A stretch of DNA of 64,000 nucleotides from Kocuria rosea subsp. polaris (GTDB lineage Bacteria; Actinomycetota; Actinomycetes; Actinomycetales; Micrococcaceae). The stretch covers positions 72,771-136,770 of the forward strand of contig NZ_LQBK01000033.1 in NCBI RefSeq assembly GCF_001483755.1, written 5' to 3'. The notes below the pieces were generated by a model. It had not been told where the DNA came from, ran no database searches, and worked only from the letters and a program-made list of their open reading frames with translations. Positions 39,643 through 48,439 of this stretch are shown here, piece after piece (the first letter of the stretch is position 1; the number at the start of each line of letters is the position of its first letter). A program made the translations under genes and the position numbers.

Positions 39643-39980
39643 CAGTGGCCCCCCGCCTGCTCGAAGGTGGCCCAGAGCCCGAAGCCGTGCATCGCCGCGG
39701 TGTGGGTCTCCGCCTCCTCGAGGGATCCGCTGGCCACCACGGAGCGCCCGTGGTGGTGGACCTCCAGCATCAGGGAGCGGGCCTTCTCCTCCGGGTAGCC
39801 GAAGTAGGAGCGGAACACGTACGTGACGTAGCTCATGAGGTTGACGGGGTCGTCCCACACGACCACGTTCCACGGGGTCTCGGTCGCCGCGGCCACGGAC
39901 GCGGCGCCGGCGGGCCGGGTGCCGGTCTCCGGGGTGGCGGTGGCCGCGGGGCGGGCGGCGGCGGGAGCAGTGCAGTGCAT
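39642..39980 (-). CDS. clpS: ATP-dependent Clp protease adaptor ClpS
   Basis: A 112-residue adaptor that binds N-degron residues and hands substrates to ClpC/ClpA. After a variable Ala-rich N-terminus (1-38), the ClpS core reads WNVVVWDDPVNLMSYVTYVF, with the ligand-pocket DDPVNLM, then FGYPEEKARSLMLEVHHHGRSVV and a C-terminal GLWATFEQA. ATG 39980 has TACGAT 9 bases upstream. It is divergent from pncB with 64 bases between starts, and its stop overlaps the DUF2017 start. Confidence 0.94.
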   Translation of the reverse strand: MHCTAPAAARPAATATPETGTRPAGAASVAAATETPWNVVVWDDPVNLMSYVTYVFRSYFGYPEEKARSLMLEVHHHGRSVVASGSLEEAETHTAAMHGFGLWATFEQAGGH

Positions 39981-40044
39981 GGTCCGCCCATCGTAGCGAG
40001 TGCCGGAGCCCGGGCGCACCGGCGGCGTCGCTAGAGTGGTCCCC

Positions 40045-41385
40045 GTGAACCAGCGCAGCCACCGGTGGGCCCCGCCGCCCACGTCCCTGATGACCGACCA
40101 CTACGAGCTGACCATGCTGCAGGCCGCCCTGCACGCCGGCACCGCGCAGCGGCGCAGCGTGTTCGAGGTCTTCGCCCGGCGGCTGCCGGCCGGCCGCCGC
40201 TACGGCGTGGTGGCGGGCACCGGGCGCCTGCTCGAGGGGCTCGACAGCTTCCGCTTCGGCGACGACCAGCTGCGCTTCCTCGCGGACACCGGCGTGGTCA
40301 ACCGCGCCACCCTGGACTACCTGGCGGACTTCCGGTTCACCGGGTCGATCTCCGGCTACGCGGAGGGCGAGGCCTACTTCCCCTCCTCGCCGCTGCTCGT
40401 GGTCGAGGCCACGTTCGCCGAGGCGTGCGTGCTCGAGACGTACTTCCTGTCGGTGCTCAACTACGACAGCGCCGTGGCCTCGGCCGCCTCCCGCATGGTG
40501 GGGGCCGCGGCAGGACGTCCGTGCATCGAGATGGGCTCCCGGCGCGCCCACGAGGAGGCGGCGGTCGCGGCCGCGCGGGCGGCGGTCATCGGCGGGTTCG
40601 ACTCGACGTCGAACCTCGAGGCCGGGCACCGCTACGGGATCCGGACCGTCGGGACCGCGGCCCACTCGTTCACGCTCCTGCACGACTCGGAGGAGGACGC
40701 CTTCCGCGCCCAGCTCCAGTCCATGGGCCGGGACACCACCCTGCTCGTCGACACCTACGACGTCGAGTCCGCGGTCCGGAAGGCCGTGGAGCTCGCCGGC
40801 CCGGAGCTGGGCGGCGTGCGCCTGGACTCGGGCGACCTCGTGACCCAGGCCGCCTGGGTGCGGGGGCTCCTCGACGAGCTCGGCAACCCGGGCACCCGCA
40901 TCACCGTCACCTCGGACCTGGACGAGTACGCGATCGCGGCCCTGAACGCCGCGCCCGTGGACGCGTTCGGCGTGGGCACCCGCGTGGTCACCGGCTCGGG
41001 CGCGCCGACGTCGTCCATGGTCTACAAGCTGGTGGCCCGCGAGGACTCCTCCGGAGAGCTGCGGCCCGTGGCGAAGGCCGCCAAGGGCAAGGTGTCCGTG
41101 GGCGGGCGCAAGCACGCCCTGCGGCGCCGGGACGAGCAGGGCACGGCGACCCACGAGGTGGTCGGCATCGGGCGGCTGCCCGACGACGACGGCGACGACC
41201 GGCCGCTGCTCGAGGACTTCGTCCGCGACGGCGAGCTGCTGGACGGCTGGACCGGGCCCGCCGGGGTCCGGCGGGCCCGCGAGCGGCACGCGGCGTCCGT
41301 GGCGGAGCTGCCCCGCTCGGCCCGGCGGCTCAGCGAGGGCGACCCCGTCATCCCGACCGTGCTGGGCCCGGACGCCCCGGTCTGA
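40045..41385 (+). CDS. pncB: Nicotinate phosphoribosyltransferase
   Basis: A 446-residue enzyme that joins nicotinate to PRPP, with ATP, giving nicotinate mononucleotide for NAD. The PncB segments are SLMTDHYELTMLQAAL near the start, FDSTSNLEAGHRYGI, the phospho-histidine region GTAAHSFTLLHDSEEDAF and VRLDSGDLV. GTG 40045 is supported by TAGAGT at 40032-40037, 7 bases upstream; an upstream ATG would add 15 residues. The nicotinamidase gene follows in the same direction, so the two convert nicotinamide to NaMN. Confidence 0.95.
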   Translation: MNQRSHRWAPPPTSLMTDHYELTMLQAALHAGTAQRRSVFEVFARRLPAGRRYGVVAGTGRLLEGLDSFRFGDDQLRFLADTGVVNRATLDYLADFRFTGSISGYAEGEAYFPSSPLLVVEATFAEACVLETYFLSVLNYDSAVASAASRMVGAAAGRPCIEMGSRRAHEEAAVAAARAAVIGGFDSTSNLEAGHRYGIRTVGTAAHSFTLLHDSEEDAFRAQLQSMGRDTTLLVDTYDVESAVRKAVELAGPELGGVRLDSGDLVTQAAWVRGLLDELGNPGTRITVTSDLDEYAIAALNAAPVDAFGVGTRVVTGSGAPTSSMVYKLVAREDSSGELRPVAKAAKGKVSVGGRKHALRRRDEQGTATHEVVGIGRLPDDDGDDRPLLEDFVRDGELLDGWTGPAGVRRARERHAASVAELPRSARRLSEGDPVIPTVLGPDAPV

Positions 41386-41412
41386 GCCGCCGTCCGGGCG
41401 CACCGGGACGAG

Positions 41413-41468
41413 GACCACCGAACGAGACCCACCGAGCGGAAACCATCGAGCGAGAACCGTCGAACAGA
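41413..41468 (+). repeat. Four imperfect 14-bp tandem repeats between pncB and pncA
   Basis: Units of the form ACCRYCGARCGAGA repeat about four times with mismatches just before the pncA ribosome site. The purine-rich stretch is noncoding and its role is unknown. Confidence 0.5.
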
Positions 41469-41480
41469 GGGAGGAACACC

Positions 41481-42092
41481 ATGAGGACCGCACTGATCGT
41501 CGTCGACGTGCAGAACGACTTCTGCGAGGGCGGGTCGCTGGCCGTCACCGGGGGCGCGGCGGTGGCGGCCGCCGTGTCGGAGCACCTCGAGGACCACCAC
41601 GGCGACTACGCGGCCGTGGCGGCCACGCAGGACTGGCACGTCGACCCCGGGGCGCACTTCTCCGACGAGCCGGACTACGTGGACTCCTGGCCCGTGCACT
41701 GCGTCGCCGAGTCCCGCGGGGCCCACGTCCACCCCGACCTGGACACGGACTGGATCCAGGCGTGGTTCCGCAAGGGCGAGCACTCCGCCGCCTACTCCGC
41801 GTTCGAGGGCCTGCTGGCCCCGGACGCGGACGTGCCGATGGGCGACGACGAGGACGTCGACGACGAGCCCGACGTGAGTCTCGACGACTGGCTGCGGGAG
41901 CACGAGGTCGAGGCCGTGGACATCGTGGGGCTTGCGACCGACCACTGCGTGCGGGCGACCGCCCTGGACGCCGTCGAGGCCGGCTACGACACCCGGGTGC
42001 TGGTGGACCTCACCGCGGGCGTCGCCGAGGAGAGCACCGAGCGCGCCCTGCGGCAGATGGCCGAGGCCGGGGTCGAGGTCGTCCGGTCCTGA
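41481..42092 (+). CDS. pncA: Nicotinamidase (isochorismatase family)
   Basis: A 203-residue amidase that hydrolyses nicotinamide to nicotinate. The catalytic triad is Asp9 (VVDVQNDF), Lys98 (FRKGEH) and Cys156 (ATDHCVRA); metal ligands Asp51, His53 and His59 lie in TQDWHVDPGAH. An acidic insert (about 114-135) is longer than in Escherichia coli. GGAGGAA lies 6-7 bases before ATG 41481. It follows pncB, and the same family activates pyrazinamide in mycobacteria. Confidence 0.94.
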   Translation: MRTALIVVDVQNDFCEGGSLAVTGGAAVAAAVSEHLEDHHGDYAAVAATQDWHVDPGAHFSDEPDYVDSWPVHCVAESRGAHVHPDLDTDWIQAWFRKGEHSAAYSAFEGLLAPDADVPMGDDEDVDDEPDVSLDDWLREHEVEAVDIVGLATDHCVRATALDAVEAGYDTRVLVDLTAGVAEESTERALRQMAEAGVEVVRS

Positions 42093-42096
42093 CCGG

Positions 42097-42128
42097 CCCG
42101 GCCGCGGCCCGGGCGGGCCGCGGCCGGG
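42097..42128. terminator. Bidirectional terminator between pncA and the helicase gene
   Basis: Perfect 15-bp arms CCCGGCCGCGGCCCG and complement with a 2-base loop, between two convergent genes. Confidence 0.65.
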
Positions 42129-42134
42129 CGCGGC

Positions 42135-43934
42135 TCACTTGCGGCCGATGAACCAGTCCTGCAGCTTCTTGACGCGCGCCTGCAGCTGCGCCTCGTTGGC
42201 CTGCGCCACCGCGGGGCCCCCGCACACGCGGCGCAGCTCGTTGTGCACCACGCCGTGCGGGGTGCCGGTGCGCGAGGCCCAGGCCGAGACGTTCTTGGAC
42301 AGGGTGGCGCGCAGCTCCTTGAGCCGCCGGTGGTCGGGCACCGCCGGCTCCGGGGCCCGGGCGGCACCCGGGCGCCGGCGGGCGTGCTGGGACTGCCGCT
42401 CCCGCAGCAGCGCCGAGACCTGGTCGGCCTCGAGCAGGCCCGGGATGCCGAGGAAGTCCGCCTCCTCCTCCGAGCCCACCGCCACGCCGCCGCCGAAGGC
42501 GCCGCCGTCGAAGAGCACCCCGTGGAAGGACGCGTCCGAGCCGATGGCCTCGAAGCGGCCCTGGGCGAGCGCCGCGGAGGCCTTCTCCTCGCGGTTGGCC
42601 TCCTCGAGCAGATCGTCGTCCCAGCCCTCCTCGAGCGGGTCCGCGGGCAGGCCGGTCTCCTCCGCGGCGGGCTTGTCCAGGGCGTGGTCCCGCTCGGCCT
42701 CCATCTCGTTGGCGAGCTGCATCAGCGCCGGCACGGACGGCAGGAAGACGGAGGCCGTCTCCCCGCGCTTGCGGGCGCGCACGAAGCGGCCGACCGCCTG
42801 CGCGAAGAACAGCGGCGTGGAGGTCGACGTCGCGTAGACCCCCACGGCGAGCCGCGGGACGTCGACGCCCTCGGAGACCATGCGCACGGCCACCATCCAC
42901 CGGCTGTCCCCGGCCGAGAACTCGTCGATCCGGTCCGAGGCGCCCTTGTCGTCGGAGAGGACCACGGTGGGGCTCTCCCCGGTGATCCGGCGCAGCTGCG
43001 CCGCGTAGGCCTTCGCGTCCTGGTGGTCGGTCGCGATGACCATCGCCCCGGCGTCGGGCACGGTGCGCCGCACCTCCGTGAGCCGCTGGTCCGCGGCCTG
43101 GAGCACCGACGGGATCCACTGCCCGTTCGGGTCCAGCGCCGTGCGCCAGGCGTGGGCGGTGATGTCCTTCGTGAAGCCCTCGCCGAGCTCCGCGGCCATC
43201 TCCTCGCCCGCGCTCGTGCGCCAGCGCATCTGCCCCGAGTAGGCGAGGAAGATCACGGGCCGGACCACGTGGTCCTTGAGGGCGTCGCCGTAGCCGTAGG
43301 TGTAGTCGGAGCTCGAGCGGCGGATGCCGTCCCCGTCCTCCACGTAGCGCACGAACGGGATCGGCGCGGTGTCCGAGCGGAAGGGGGTGCCGGTCAGGGC
43401 GAGCCGGCGGGCCGCGGGGTCGAAGGCCTCCTGCAGCCCGTCGCCCCACGTGAGGGAGTCCCCGGCGTGGTGGATCTCGTCCATGATCACCAGCGTCCGG
43501 CCGGCCTCCGTGCGGGCCCGGTGCAGGAGCGGCTTCATCGCCACCTGCGAGTAGGTCACGGCCGCGCCCAGGTAGTCCCGGCCGTGGGAGCCGTCCGCGT
43601 TCTTGAAGTTCGGGTCGATGGCCAGGCCCACGCGAGCCGCGGCGTCCGCCCACTGCCGCTTGAGGTGGTCCGTGGGCGTCACCACCGTGATCCGGTTGAC
43701 GGTGCCGCGGTCGAAGAGCTCCTTGGCCACCCGCAGCGCGAAGGTCGTCTTGCCGGCGCCGGGGGTCGCGACGGCCATGTAGTCCCGGGGCTGGGTCTCG
43801 AAGTAGCGCCGCAGCGCCTCCGCCTGCCAGGCGCGCAGCTTGGGGGCGGTGCCCCACGCGGCGCGGTCGGGGTAGGCCGGGGGGAGGTCGGCGGCGGCAG
43901 CGCCGAACAAGGACAGCTGGTCGTCCTGGGACAC
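42135..43934 (-). CDS. DEAD/DEAH-box helicase
   Basis: A 599-residue superfamily 2 helicase or translocase. Walker A is TPGAGKTTFALR (about 57-68), the DEAH-type box is MDEIHHAGD, motif III-like ALTGTPFRSD follows, and the second RecA lobe carries VSEGVDVPRLAVG and QAVGRFVRARKRGE. The C-terminal 200 residues match no domain I know. GTG 43934 has AAAGGAC about 12 bases upstream. The DUF3039 gene lies directly upstream but a hairpin separates them. Its nucleic acid substrate is unknown. Confidence 0.87.
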   Translation of the reverse strand: MSQDDQLSLFGAAAADLPPAYPDRAAWGTAPKLRAWQAEALRRYFETQPRDYMAVATPGAGKTTFALRVAKELFDRGTVNRITVVTPTDHLKRQWADAAARVGLAIDPNFKNADGSHGRDYLGAAVTYSQVAMKPLLHRARTEAGRTLVIMDEIHHAGDSLTWGDGLQEAFDPAARRLALTGTPFRSDTAPIPFVRYVEDGDGIRRSSSDYTYGYGDALKDHVVRPVIFLAYSGQMRWRTSAGEEMAAELGEGFTKDITAHAWRTALDPNGQWIPSVLQAADQRLTEVRRTVPDAGAMVIATDHQDAKAYAAQLRRITGESPTVVLSDDKGASDRIDEFSAGDSRWMVAVRMVSEGVDVPRLAVGVYATSTSTPLFFAQAVGRFVRARKRGETASVFLPSVPALMQLANEMEAERDHALDKPAAEETGLPADPLEEGWDDDLLEEANREEKASAALAQGRFEAIGSDASFHGVLFDGGAFGGGVAVGSEEEADFLGIPGLLEADQVSALLRERQSQHARRRPGAARAPEPAVPDHRRLKELRATLSKNVSAWASRTGTPHGVVHNELRRVCGGPAVAQANEAQLQARVKKLQDWFIGRK

Positions 43935-44013
43935 TCTGGCGACGTCCTTTCGCTCGTGGTCCCGCGGCCTCGTGGTCGCGGTGGCTGGCAGGGGGCGCGG
44001 CGGCGGGCCACGC

Positions 44014-44040
44014 AAAAGCGCCCGCCGGCGGCGGGCGCTT
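44014..44040 (-). terminator. Terminator after the DUF3039 gene
   Basis: On the minus strand arms AAGCGCCCGCC and complement around a 3-base loop end in TTTT, 17 bases past the DUF3039 stop. It may end or attenuate transcription into the helicase gene. Confidence 0.65.
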
Positions 44041-44056
44041 GCTCGACGGGCGGTGC

Positions 44057-44392
44057 TCAGCCCTGGTCGTCGCCCTGGTCGTTCGGGGGGCGCAGGCCGT
44101 CGTAGATCTCCTTGCAGGTGGGGCACACGGGGAACCGCTGCGGGTCGCGGCCCGGGACCCAGACCTTGCCGCACAGGGCGATCACCGGCTCGCCCGAGAG
44201 GGCGGACTCCATGATCTTCTCCTTGCGCACGTAGTGCGCGAAGCGCTCGTGGTCGCCCGGCTCCTGGAGCTCCCGGGTCTCCTCGCGCTCGATCGTGGAG
44301 GTGCCCCCGGCCGGCTGCGCCGGGTCGGTGCCGTAGGGGCTGTCGTCCAGGCCGTTCGTCGGGGTGCCGGTGGTCGCCGCTGAGACATGCAT
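44057..44392 (-). CDS. DUF3039 family protein
   Basis: A 111-residue protein of DUF3039, known only as an actinobacterial family. The C-terminal part has Cys in IALCGKVW and VCPTCKEIYDGL, which could form a small zinc site together with nearby residues. The N-terminal 45 residues are low-complexity. TAAAGT (44400-44405) lies 7 bases before ATG 44392 without a ribosome site, so the mRNA is probably leaderless. It precedes a helicase gene, an arrangement I recall from related genomes. Confidence 0.8.
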   Translation of the reverse strand: MHVSAATTGTPTNGLDDSPYGTDPAQPAGGTSTIEREETRELQEPGDHERFAHYVRKEKIMESALSGEPVIALCGKVWVPGRDPQRFPVCPTCKEIYDGLRPPNDQGDDQG

Positions 44393-44457
44393 GGGCGCCA
44401 CTTTACCCCGTTCCCGCCGGCCCCGCGTGCCCCGGCGGGCTCCCGCACCGGCCCGGC

Positions 44458-46113
44458 TCAGCGGAACTGGGCGACCTCCAGGAGCAGCTCGGGGGCCCGC
44501 CGGTCGTACCAGCGCCCGCCGAGGACGATCCCGCCCCAGCACAGCAGCGGACCGAGCACCGCCCCGGCGGCCAGCGCGCCCCAGCCCCAGACGGGGTCGC
44601 CGGTGAACAGCTGCACGAGCAGGAGGACGGCGGCGGGCAGCATGAGCACGACGACGAGCCCCAGCGCCACGAACTGCACCAGGACGTTGAGGACGGTGAA
44701 GCCCTGCGGCGTCTTCAGCGGCGACGCTCCCGGTGGGGCCACCGGATAGGTGTACCGGGCGGACATCACCGAGGACAGGCCCGCCCCGCCCAGCAGCGCC
44801 AGCAGCGCGGTGCCCGCGATCCCGGGCAGCAGCTGCCAGCGGCCCTCGACCGCGAACGGCAGCAGCAGCCCGAGGGCCGTCAGCGGCACGGCGATCACGA
44901 GCAGCGCGAGCACCCGGCCCGCGCGGTCGTGCACGCCCCGCACCCCCGAGAGGACGTGCAGGTGCAGGGCGGTGTTGTCGTAGGACACGTCGCCCGAGAT
45001 CTGGTAGGCGAGCAGCGCCGCGATCATCGGCCCCAGGCCGTAGAGGAGGACGCTGCCGCCACCGGGGTCCCGGGAGAACCACAGGAGCACGGCGAGGGCG
45101 GGGATGACCAGCAGCCCGGCGGCGTAGCGGGGGTCCCGGACCCAGTAGACCAGGCACCGCGCGGCGACGGCCGCCCACGGGCGTCGGGGCACCCGGTCGA
45201 ACAGCCCCGCGCCCGCGGCCCCCTCGCGCGGGGCCGCGGCCCGCCCGCCGGCCGCGCTGGTCAGCGCCCGCTCCTGGGCCGTCCGCCAGACCAGCACGAG
45301 CAGGACGGTGGTCAGCGCGGTGACGGCCAGCCGGGCGGCGGCCGGACCCCACCGGCCCGCGGCGACGTCCGCGGGCACCGCCCACACGGCGCCGACGGGG
45401 GTCCACGCCAGCACGCCGGCGTACTGCGGCAGCCGGTCCCACAGCCGCTCGAGCCCGCTCAGCAGGCCCGTGAGGATCGGGCCGAGCAGCACCAGCAGCA
45501 CGAGCGCCGCCAGCGAGACCAGCTCCGTGAGCCGCCGCCGGCGGCCGAGACCGACGGCGAGGGCCGTGACGCAGCGGGAGCCCGCGACCAGGAGGGCGAG
45601 CGCCGCGGGCACGCACACGAGGGCCGCGAGCAGCGCGGCCGGGGACGAGCGCCAGGCGCTCGCCGCCGCGAGGAGCGCCACGGTGGTGAGCGCGCCCGGC
45701 ACGCCGACGAGCGCGCCGAGCGCCTGGCCCCACTGGACCTGGCCCACGGAGAGGGGGAACAGGGCGAGGCGGGCGGGGTCCAGCGTGGCGTCGGCGCGCG
45801 CGGCGAGGACGGGCAGCAGCCACCAGGCCAGCACGGCCGCCGTCCCGGCCAGCACGAGCACGGTGCGCACCAGGGACAGCTCCTGGCGGCCGAGGAGGAA
45901 CAGCGCGACCACGGCGAGGCCCAGCAGGAACAGGAAGTAGGCCGCGCCGAGCACGGTCCCCACGAGCACCCAGGTGCTGCGGGTCAGGGTGTTGACGAGG
46001 ATCCTCGCCTTCAGGCCCACGAGACGGCCGGCCAGGACGGCCGTGCCCGCCCGGGCGGGGGCGAGGCCCCCCGGGGACGGGGCGAGGTCGGGGCTCACTC
46101 CGGGCGCAGCCAC
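44458..46113 (-). CDS. ABC transporter permease (ABC-2-like)
   Basis: A 551-residue membrane protein with about 12 hydrophobic segments and no ATPase motif, coded directly downstream of an ABC ATPase. The GTG at 46113 lies 18 bases inside the ATPase gene end and has GGGAGGGG 6-8 bases upstream, so translation is coupled. Together they form an exporter of unknown substrate. The length suggests the two membrane halves are fused in one chain. A Ser or Cys signature for drugs or lipids was not recognised. Confidence 0.8.
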   Translation of the reverse strand: MAAPGVSPDLAPSPGGLAPARAGTAVLAGRLVGLKARILVNTLTRSTWVLVGTVLGAAYFLFLLGLAVVALFLLGRQELSLVRTVLVLAGTAAVLAWWLLPVLAARADATLDPARLALFPLSVGQVQWGQALGALVGVPGALTTVALLAAASAWRSSPAALLAALVCVPAALALLVAGSRCVTALAVGLGRRRRLTELVSLAALVLLVLLGPILTGLLSGLERLWDRLPQYAGVLAWTPVGAVWAVPADVAAGRWGPAAARLAVTALTTVLLVLVWRTAQERALTSAAGGRAAAPREGAAGAGLFDRVPRRPWAAVAARCLVYWVRDPRYAAGLLVIPALAVLLWFSRDPGGGSVLLYGLGPMIAALLAYQISGDVSYDNTALHLHVLSGVRGVHDRAGRVLALLVIAVPLTALGLLLPFAVEGRWQLLPGIAGTALLALLGGAGLSSVMSARYTYPVAPPGASPLKTPQGFTVLNVLVQFVALGLVVVLMLPAAVLLLVQLFTGDPVWGWGALAAGAVLGPLLCWGGIVLGGRWYDRRAPELLLEVAQFR

Positions 46114-46946
46114 GAGAGCCCCTCCCCCGTCTCCCGGCGCCCGCCGACCAGCTCCACGAACCGGTCCTCGAGCGTGGCCCCGGCCCGGACCTCGTCGACC
46201 GTCCCGGCGGCCAGCACCCGGCCGCCGTCCATGACGGCGACGTGGTCGCACATCCGCTGCACGAGGTCCATGACGTGGCTGGAGACGACCACGGTCCCGC
46301 CGGCGGCCACGAAGCCGTGCAGGATCTCGCGGATGTTGGCGGCCGAGACGGGGTCGACCGACTCGAACGGCTCGTCGAGGACCAGCAGGCTCGGGGCGTG
46401 GATGAGGGCCCCGGCCAGCGCGATCTTCTTGGTCATGCCGGCGGAGTAGTCCTGGACCTGCGTCCCGGCGTCGGGGACCAGGTCCATGACGCGCAGCAGG
46501 TCCTCGGTGCGCTCGGCCACGACCGCACGGTCCATGCCGCGCAGCAGACCGGAGTAGGTGACGAGCTGACGTCCCGTGAGCCGGTCGAACAGGTGCAGGC
46601 CGTCCGGCAGCACCCCCATGAGCTGCTTGGCCCGCCGGGGCTCGGCCCAGACGTCGACACCGGCCACCCGGGCCGTGCCCGCCGTCGGGCGGAGGAGGCC
46701 GGTCGCCATGGACAGCATCGTGGTCTTGCCGGCGCCGTTGCGCCCCACGAGCCCGAAGAAGGAGCCGCGGGGGACGTCGAGGTCCACGCGGTCCACCGCG
46801 ACCTTGGCCTCGGGGGTGCCCGGGCGGCCGAAGACCCGCACGAGGCCGCGCACGCTCAGGGCCGGCGGCCCTCCGGACGGTGGCACGGACGCGGCCGGGG
46901 CGCCGGCCCGGTCCGGGGCGGTCTGCGGGAGGTGCTGGTGGCTCAT
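46095..46946 (-). CDS. ABC transporter ATP-binding protein
   Basis: A 283-residue ATPase of the CcmA/drug-export type. Walker A is VGRNGAGKTTM (about 69-79), the signature is DYSAGMTKKIALAGAL, Walker B is LLVLDEPFESVDP and the H-loop is VVSSHVMD. The signature reads YSAGM rather than LSGGQ, as in several ABC-2 exporters. ATG 46946 is preceded by TACGCT (46953-46958) with a 6-base gap, the leaderless pattern. The permease gene overlaps its 3' end. Confidence 0.93.
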   Translation of the reverse strand: MSHQHLPQTAPDRAGAPAASVPPSGGPPALSVRGLVRVFGRPGTPEAKVAVDRVDLDVPRGSFFGLVGRNGAGKTTMLSMATGLLRPTAGTARVAGVDVWAEPRRAKQLMGVLPDGLHLFDRLTGRQLVTYSGLLRGMDRAVVAERTEDLLRVMDLVPDAGTQVQDYSAGMTKKIALAGALIHAPSLLVLDEPFESVDPVSAANIREILHGFVAAGGTVVVSSHVMDLVQRMCDHVAVMDGGRVLAAGTVDEVRAGATLEDRFVELVGGRRETGEGLSWLRPE

Positions 46947-46987
46947 GCGTTCAGCGTAGGCAGGCGGGGACCCGGCACGCCTCCGGC

Positions 46988-47026
46988 GCGCGGCGGAGCC
47001 CGGCCGGGGCGGGTGCTCCGCCGCGC
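46988..47026 (-). terminator. Terminator after the YbbN-like gene
   Basis: Perfect 12-bp arms GCGCGGCGGAGC and complement with a 15-base loop, about 90 bases beyond the stop at 47117 and upstream of the ABC ATPase promoter. Confidence 0.55.
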
Positions 47027-47116
47027 GGTGGACGAGGGGCGGCGGCACCGCGCCCGGACCCGCCGGGCGGCCTCAGCAGGCCGTCCCGGCGGACGGGGGC
47101 GCGGAGGGCCGAGGGC

Positions 47117-48076
47117 TCAGAAGAGGGCCCGCATCAGCGCGCCCCGGGCGGTCACCACGCGCGGGTCCTCGGCGCCGACCACGTCGAAGAGCTCGAGCAG
47201 GCGCAGCCGGACGGTGTCGCGCTCGTCCCCCGCGGTGCGCCGCACCAGCGCCAGCAGCCGCCGGAAGGCGTCCTCCACGTGGCCGCCCGAGACGTCGAGG
47301 TCGGCGACGGCCAGCTGGGCCGCCACGTCGTCCGGGGCGGCGGCGGCCTCCGCCCGCACCGTCGCGGCGTCGAGGGGCAGCACGCGCTGGAGCAGGTGCA
47401 CCTGGGCGAGGGCGAGCTTCGCCTCCCGGTCCCCGGGGTTCTCGGCGATCGCCTTCCGGTACGCCGCCTCGGCGGCGTCGACGTCCCCCGCCTCGAGGGC
47501 GTCCACGGCCTCCTGGTGCAGCGGGGGCAGAGGCTCCGGCTCGTCGGTGCGCACGGGCTCCACGGTGCCCGTGATCCCGTTCTGCTCGGCGAGCGCGAGC
47601 AGCTCGTCGAGGAACTGGGCGACCTGCTCGGGCGGGACCGTGGAGTTGAACAGCGGGACGGGCCGGCCGCCGAGCAGCGCCACCACGGTGGGCACGGACT
47701 GCGCCTGGAACATCTGGGCGATCTCGGGGGCGGCCTCGGCGTCCACGGAGGCCAGCAGGATCCGGCCCCGGTAGCGGTCGACGACCTGCTCCAGGGTGTC
47801 GGTGAACGCCACCGACTGCTCGCTGAAGCGGGCCCACAGGGCGAAGACCACGGGGACCTGGGCGGAGAGCTGGGCGACCTCCTGGACGTCGGCCGCCGTC
47901 ACCTCCCGGCGGTATCCGCCCGGCCGGTCCCCGTCCGCGGGCGGGGCACCGGGCGCGGCGGCGGGTGCGGCGCCCAGATCCACCGCTCCGCGCACCGACG
48001 AGGGGAGCTCGGTCTCCTGCGCCGGCGGGGAGCTCTCTGCGGTGCTGCGGGGCTGCTGGTGCTGGAACTCGTTCAC
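47117..48076 (-). CDS. YbbN-like co-chaperone: thioredoxin-fold plus TPR protein
   Basis: A 319-residue protein. A disordered Ala/Pro-rich N-terminus (1-60) is followed by a thioredoxin-like domain (about 62-175) and TPR-like helices in the C-terminal part (AVDALEAGDVDAAEAAYRKA). The redox WCGPC site reads WARFSEQS (81-88), so both cysteines are serines and it should not be a disulfide reductase. YbbN/CnoX relatives act as chaperone partners. GTG 48076 has AGGAGA 6-7 bases upstream. Confidence 0.85.
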   Translation of the reverse strand: MNEFQHQQPRSTAESSPPAQETELPSSVRGAVDLGAAPAAAPGAPPADGDRPGGYRREVTAADVQEVAQLSAQVPVVFALWARFSEQSVAFTDTLEQVVDRYRGRILLASVDAEAAPEIAQMFQAQSVPTVVALLGGRPVPLFNSTVPPEQVAQFLDELLALAEQNGITGTVEPVRTDEPEPLPPLHQEAVDALEAGDVDAAEAAYRKAIAENPGDREAKLALAQVHLLQRVLPLDAATVRAEAAAAPDDVAAQLAVADLDVSGGHVEDAFRRLLALVRRTAGDERDTVRLRLLELFDVVGAEDPRVVTARGALMRALF

Positions 48077-48439
48077 GGGGCGTCTCCTGGGTTCTCGACG
48101 ACGGGCCCGGCGGTCCGCTCGGCCGTCGGGGCGCTGGTCCGGTGGCCGGCGGTCCGCGCCGGCCGGCCGGGTGGGCGGTCTGGGTGGGCGGTCGGGGCCG
48201 ACCGCGGGACGGCGCCCGGCGGGCGCCGCGGGTCCTCCCCGATTATCGGCCCGGCCGGGGCTGCTCGGCCACCGGGGCGGCGCTGTGTCCGCTCCCGGCG
48301 TGACGCCGGCCGGGCCCGCTGCGGGGGCCGGCGTGACGGCCTCCGGGGACAGCCGCGGGTGGTCGGCGTCGCGGCGGGCGGGGGCTCAGCGGCCGGTGCG
48401 GGTTCAGCGGCGGGCGGGGGCTCAGCGCCCGGTGCGGGT
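48077..48439. repeat. Intergenic region with duplicated 36-bp element
   Basis: This 363-base gap holds no gene I can support. It contains two 36-base direct repeats (about 48374-48409 and 48410-48445, one mismatch in the shared core GGTGCGGGTTCAGCGGCGGG), the second of which runs into the last codons of the gene at 48440, and a shorter GGGTGGGCGGTC duplication at 48169-48192. Confidence 0.5.
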
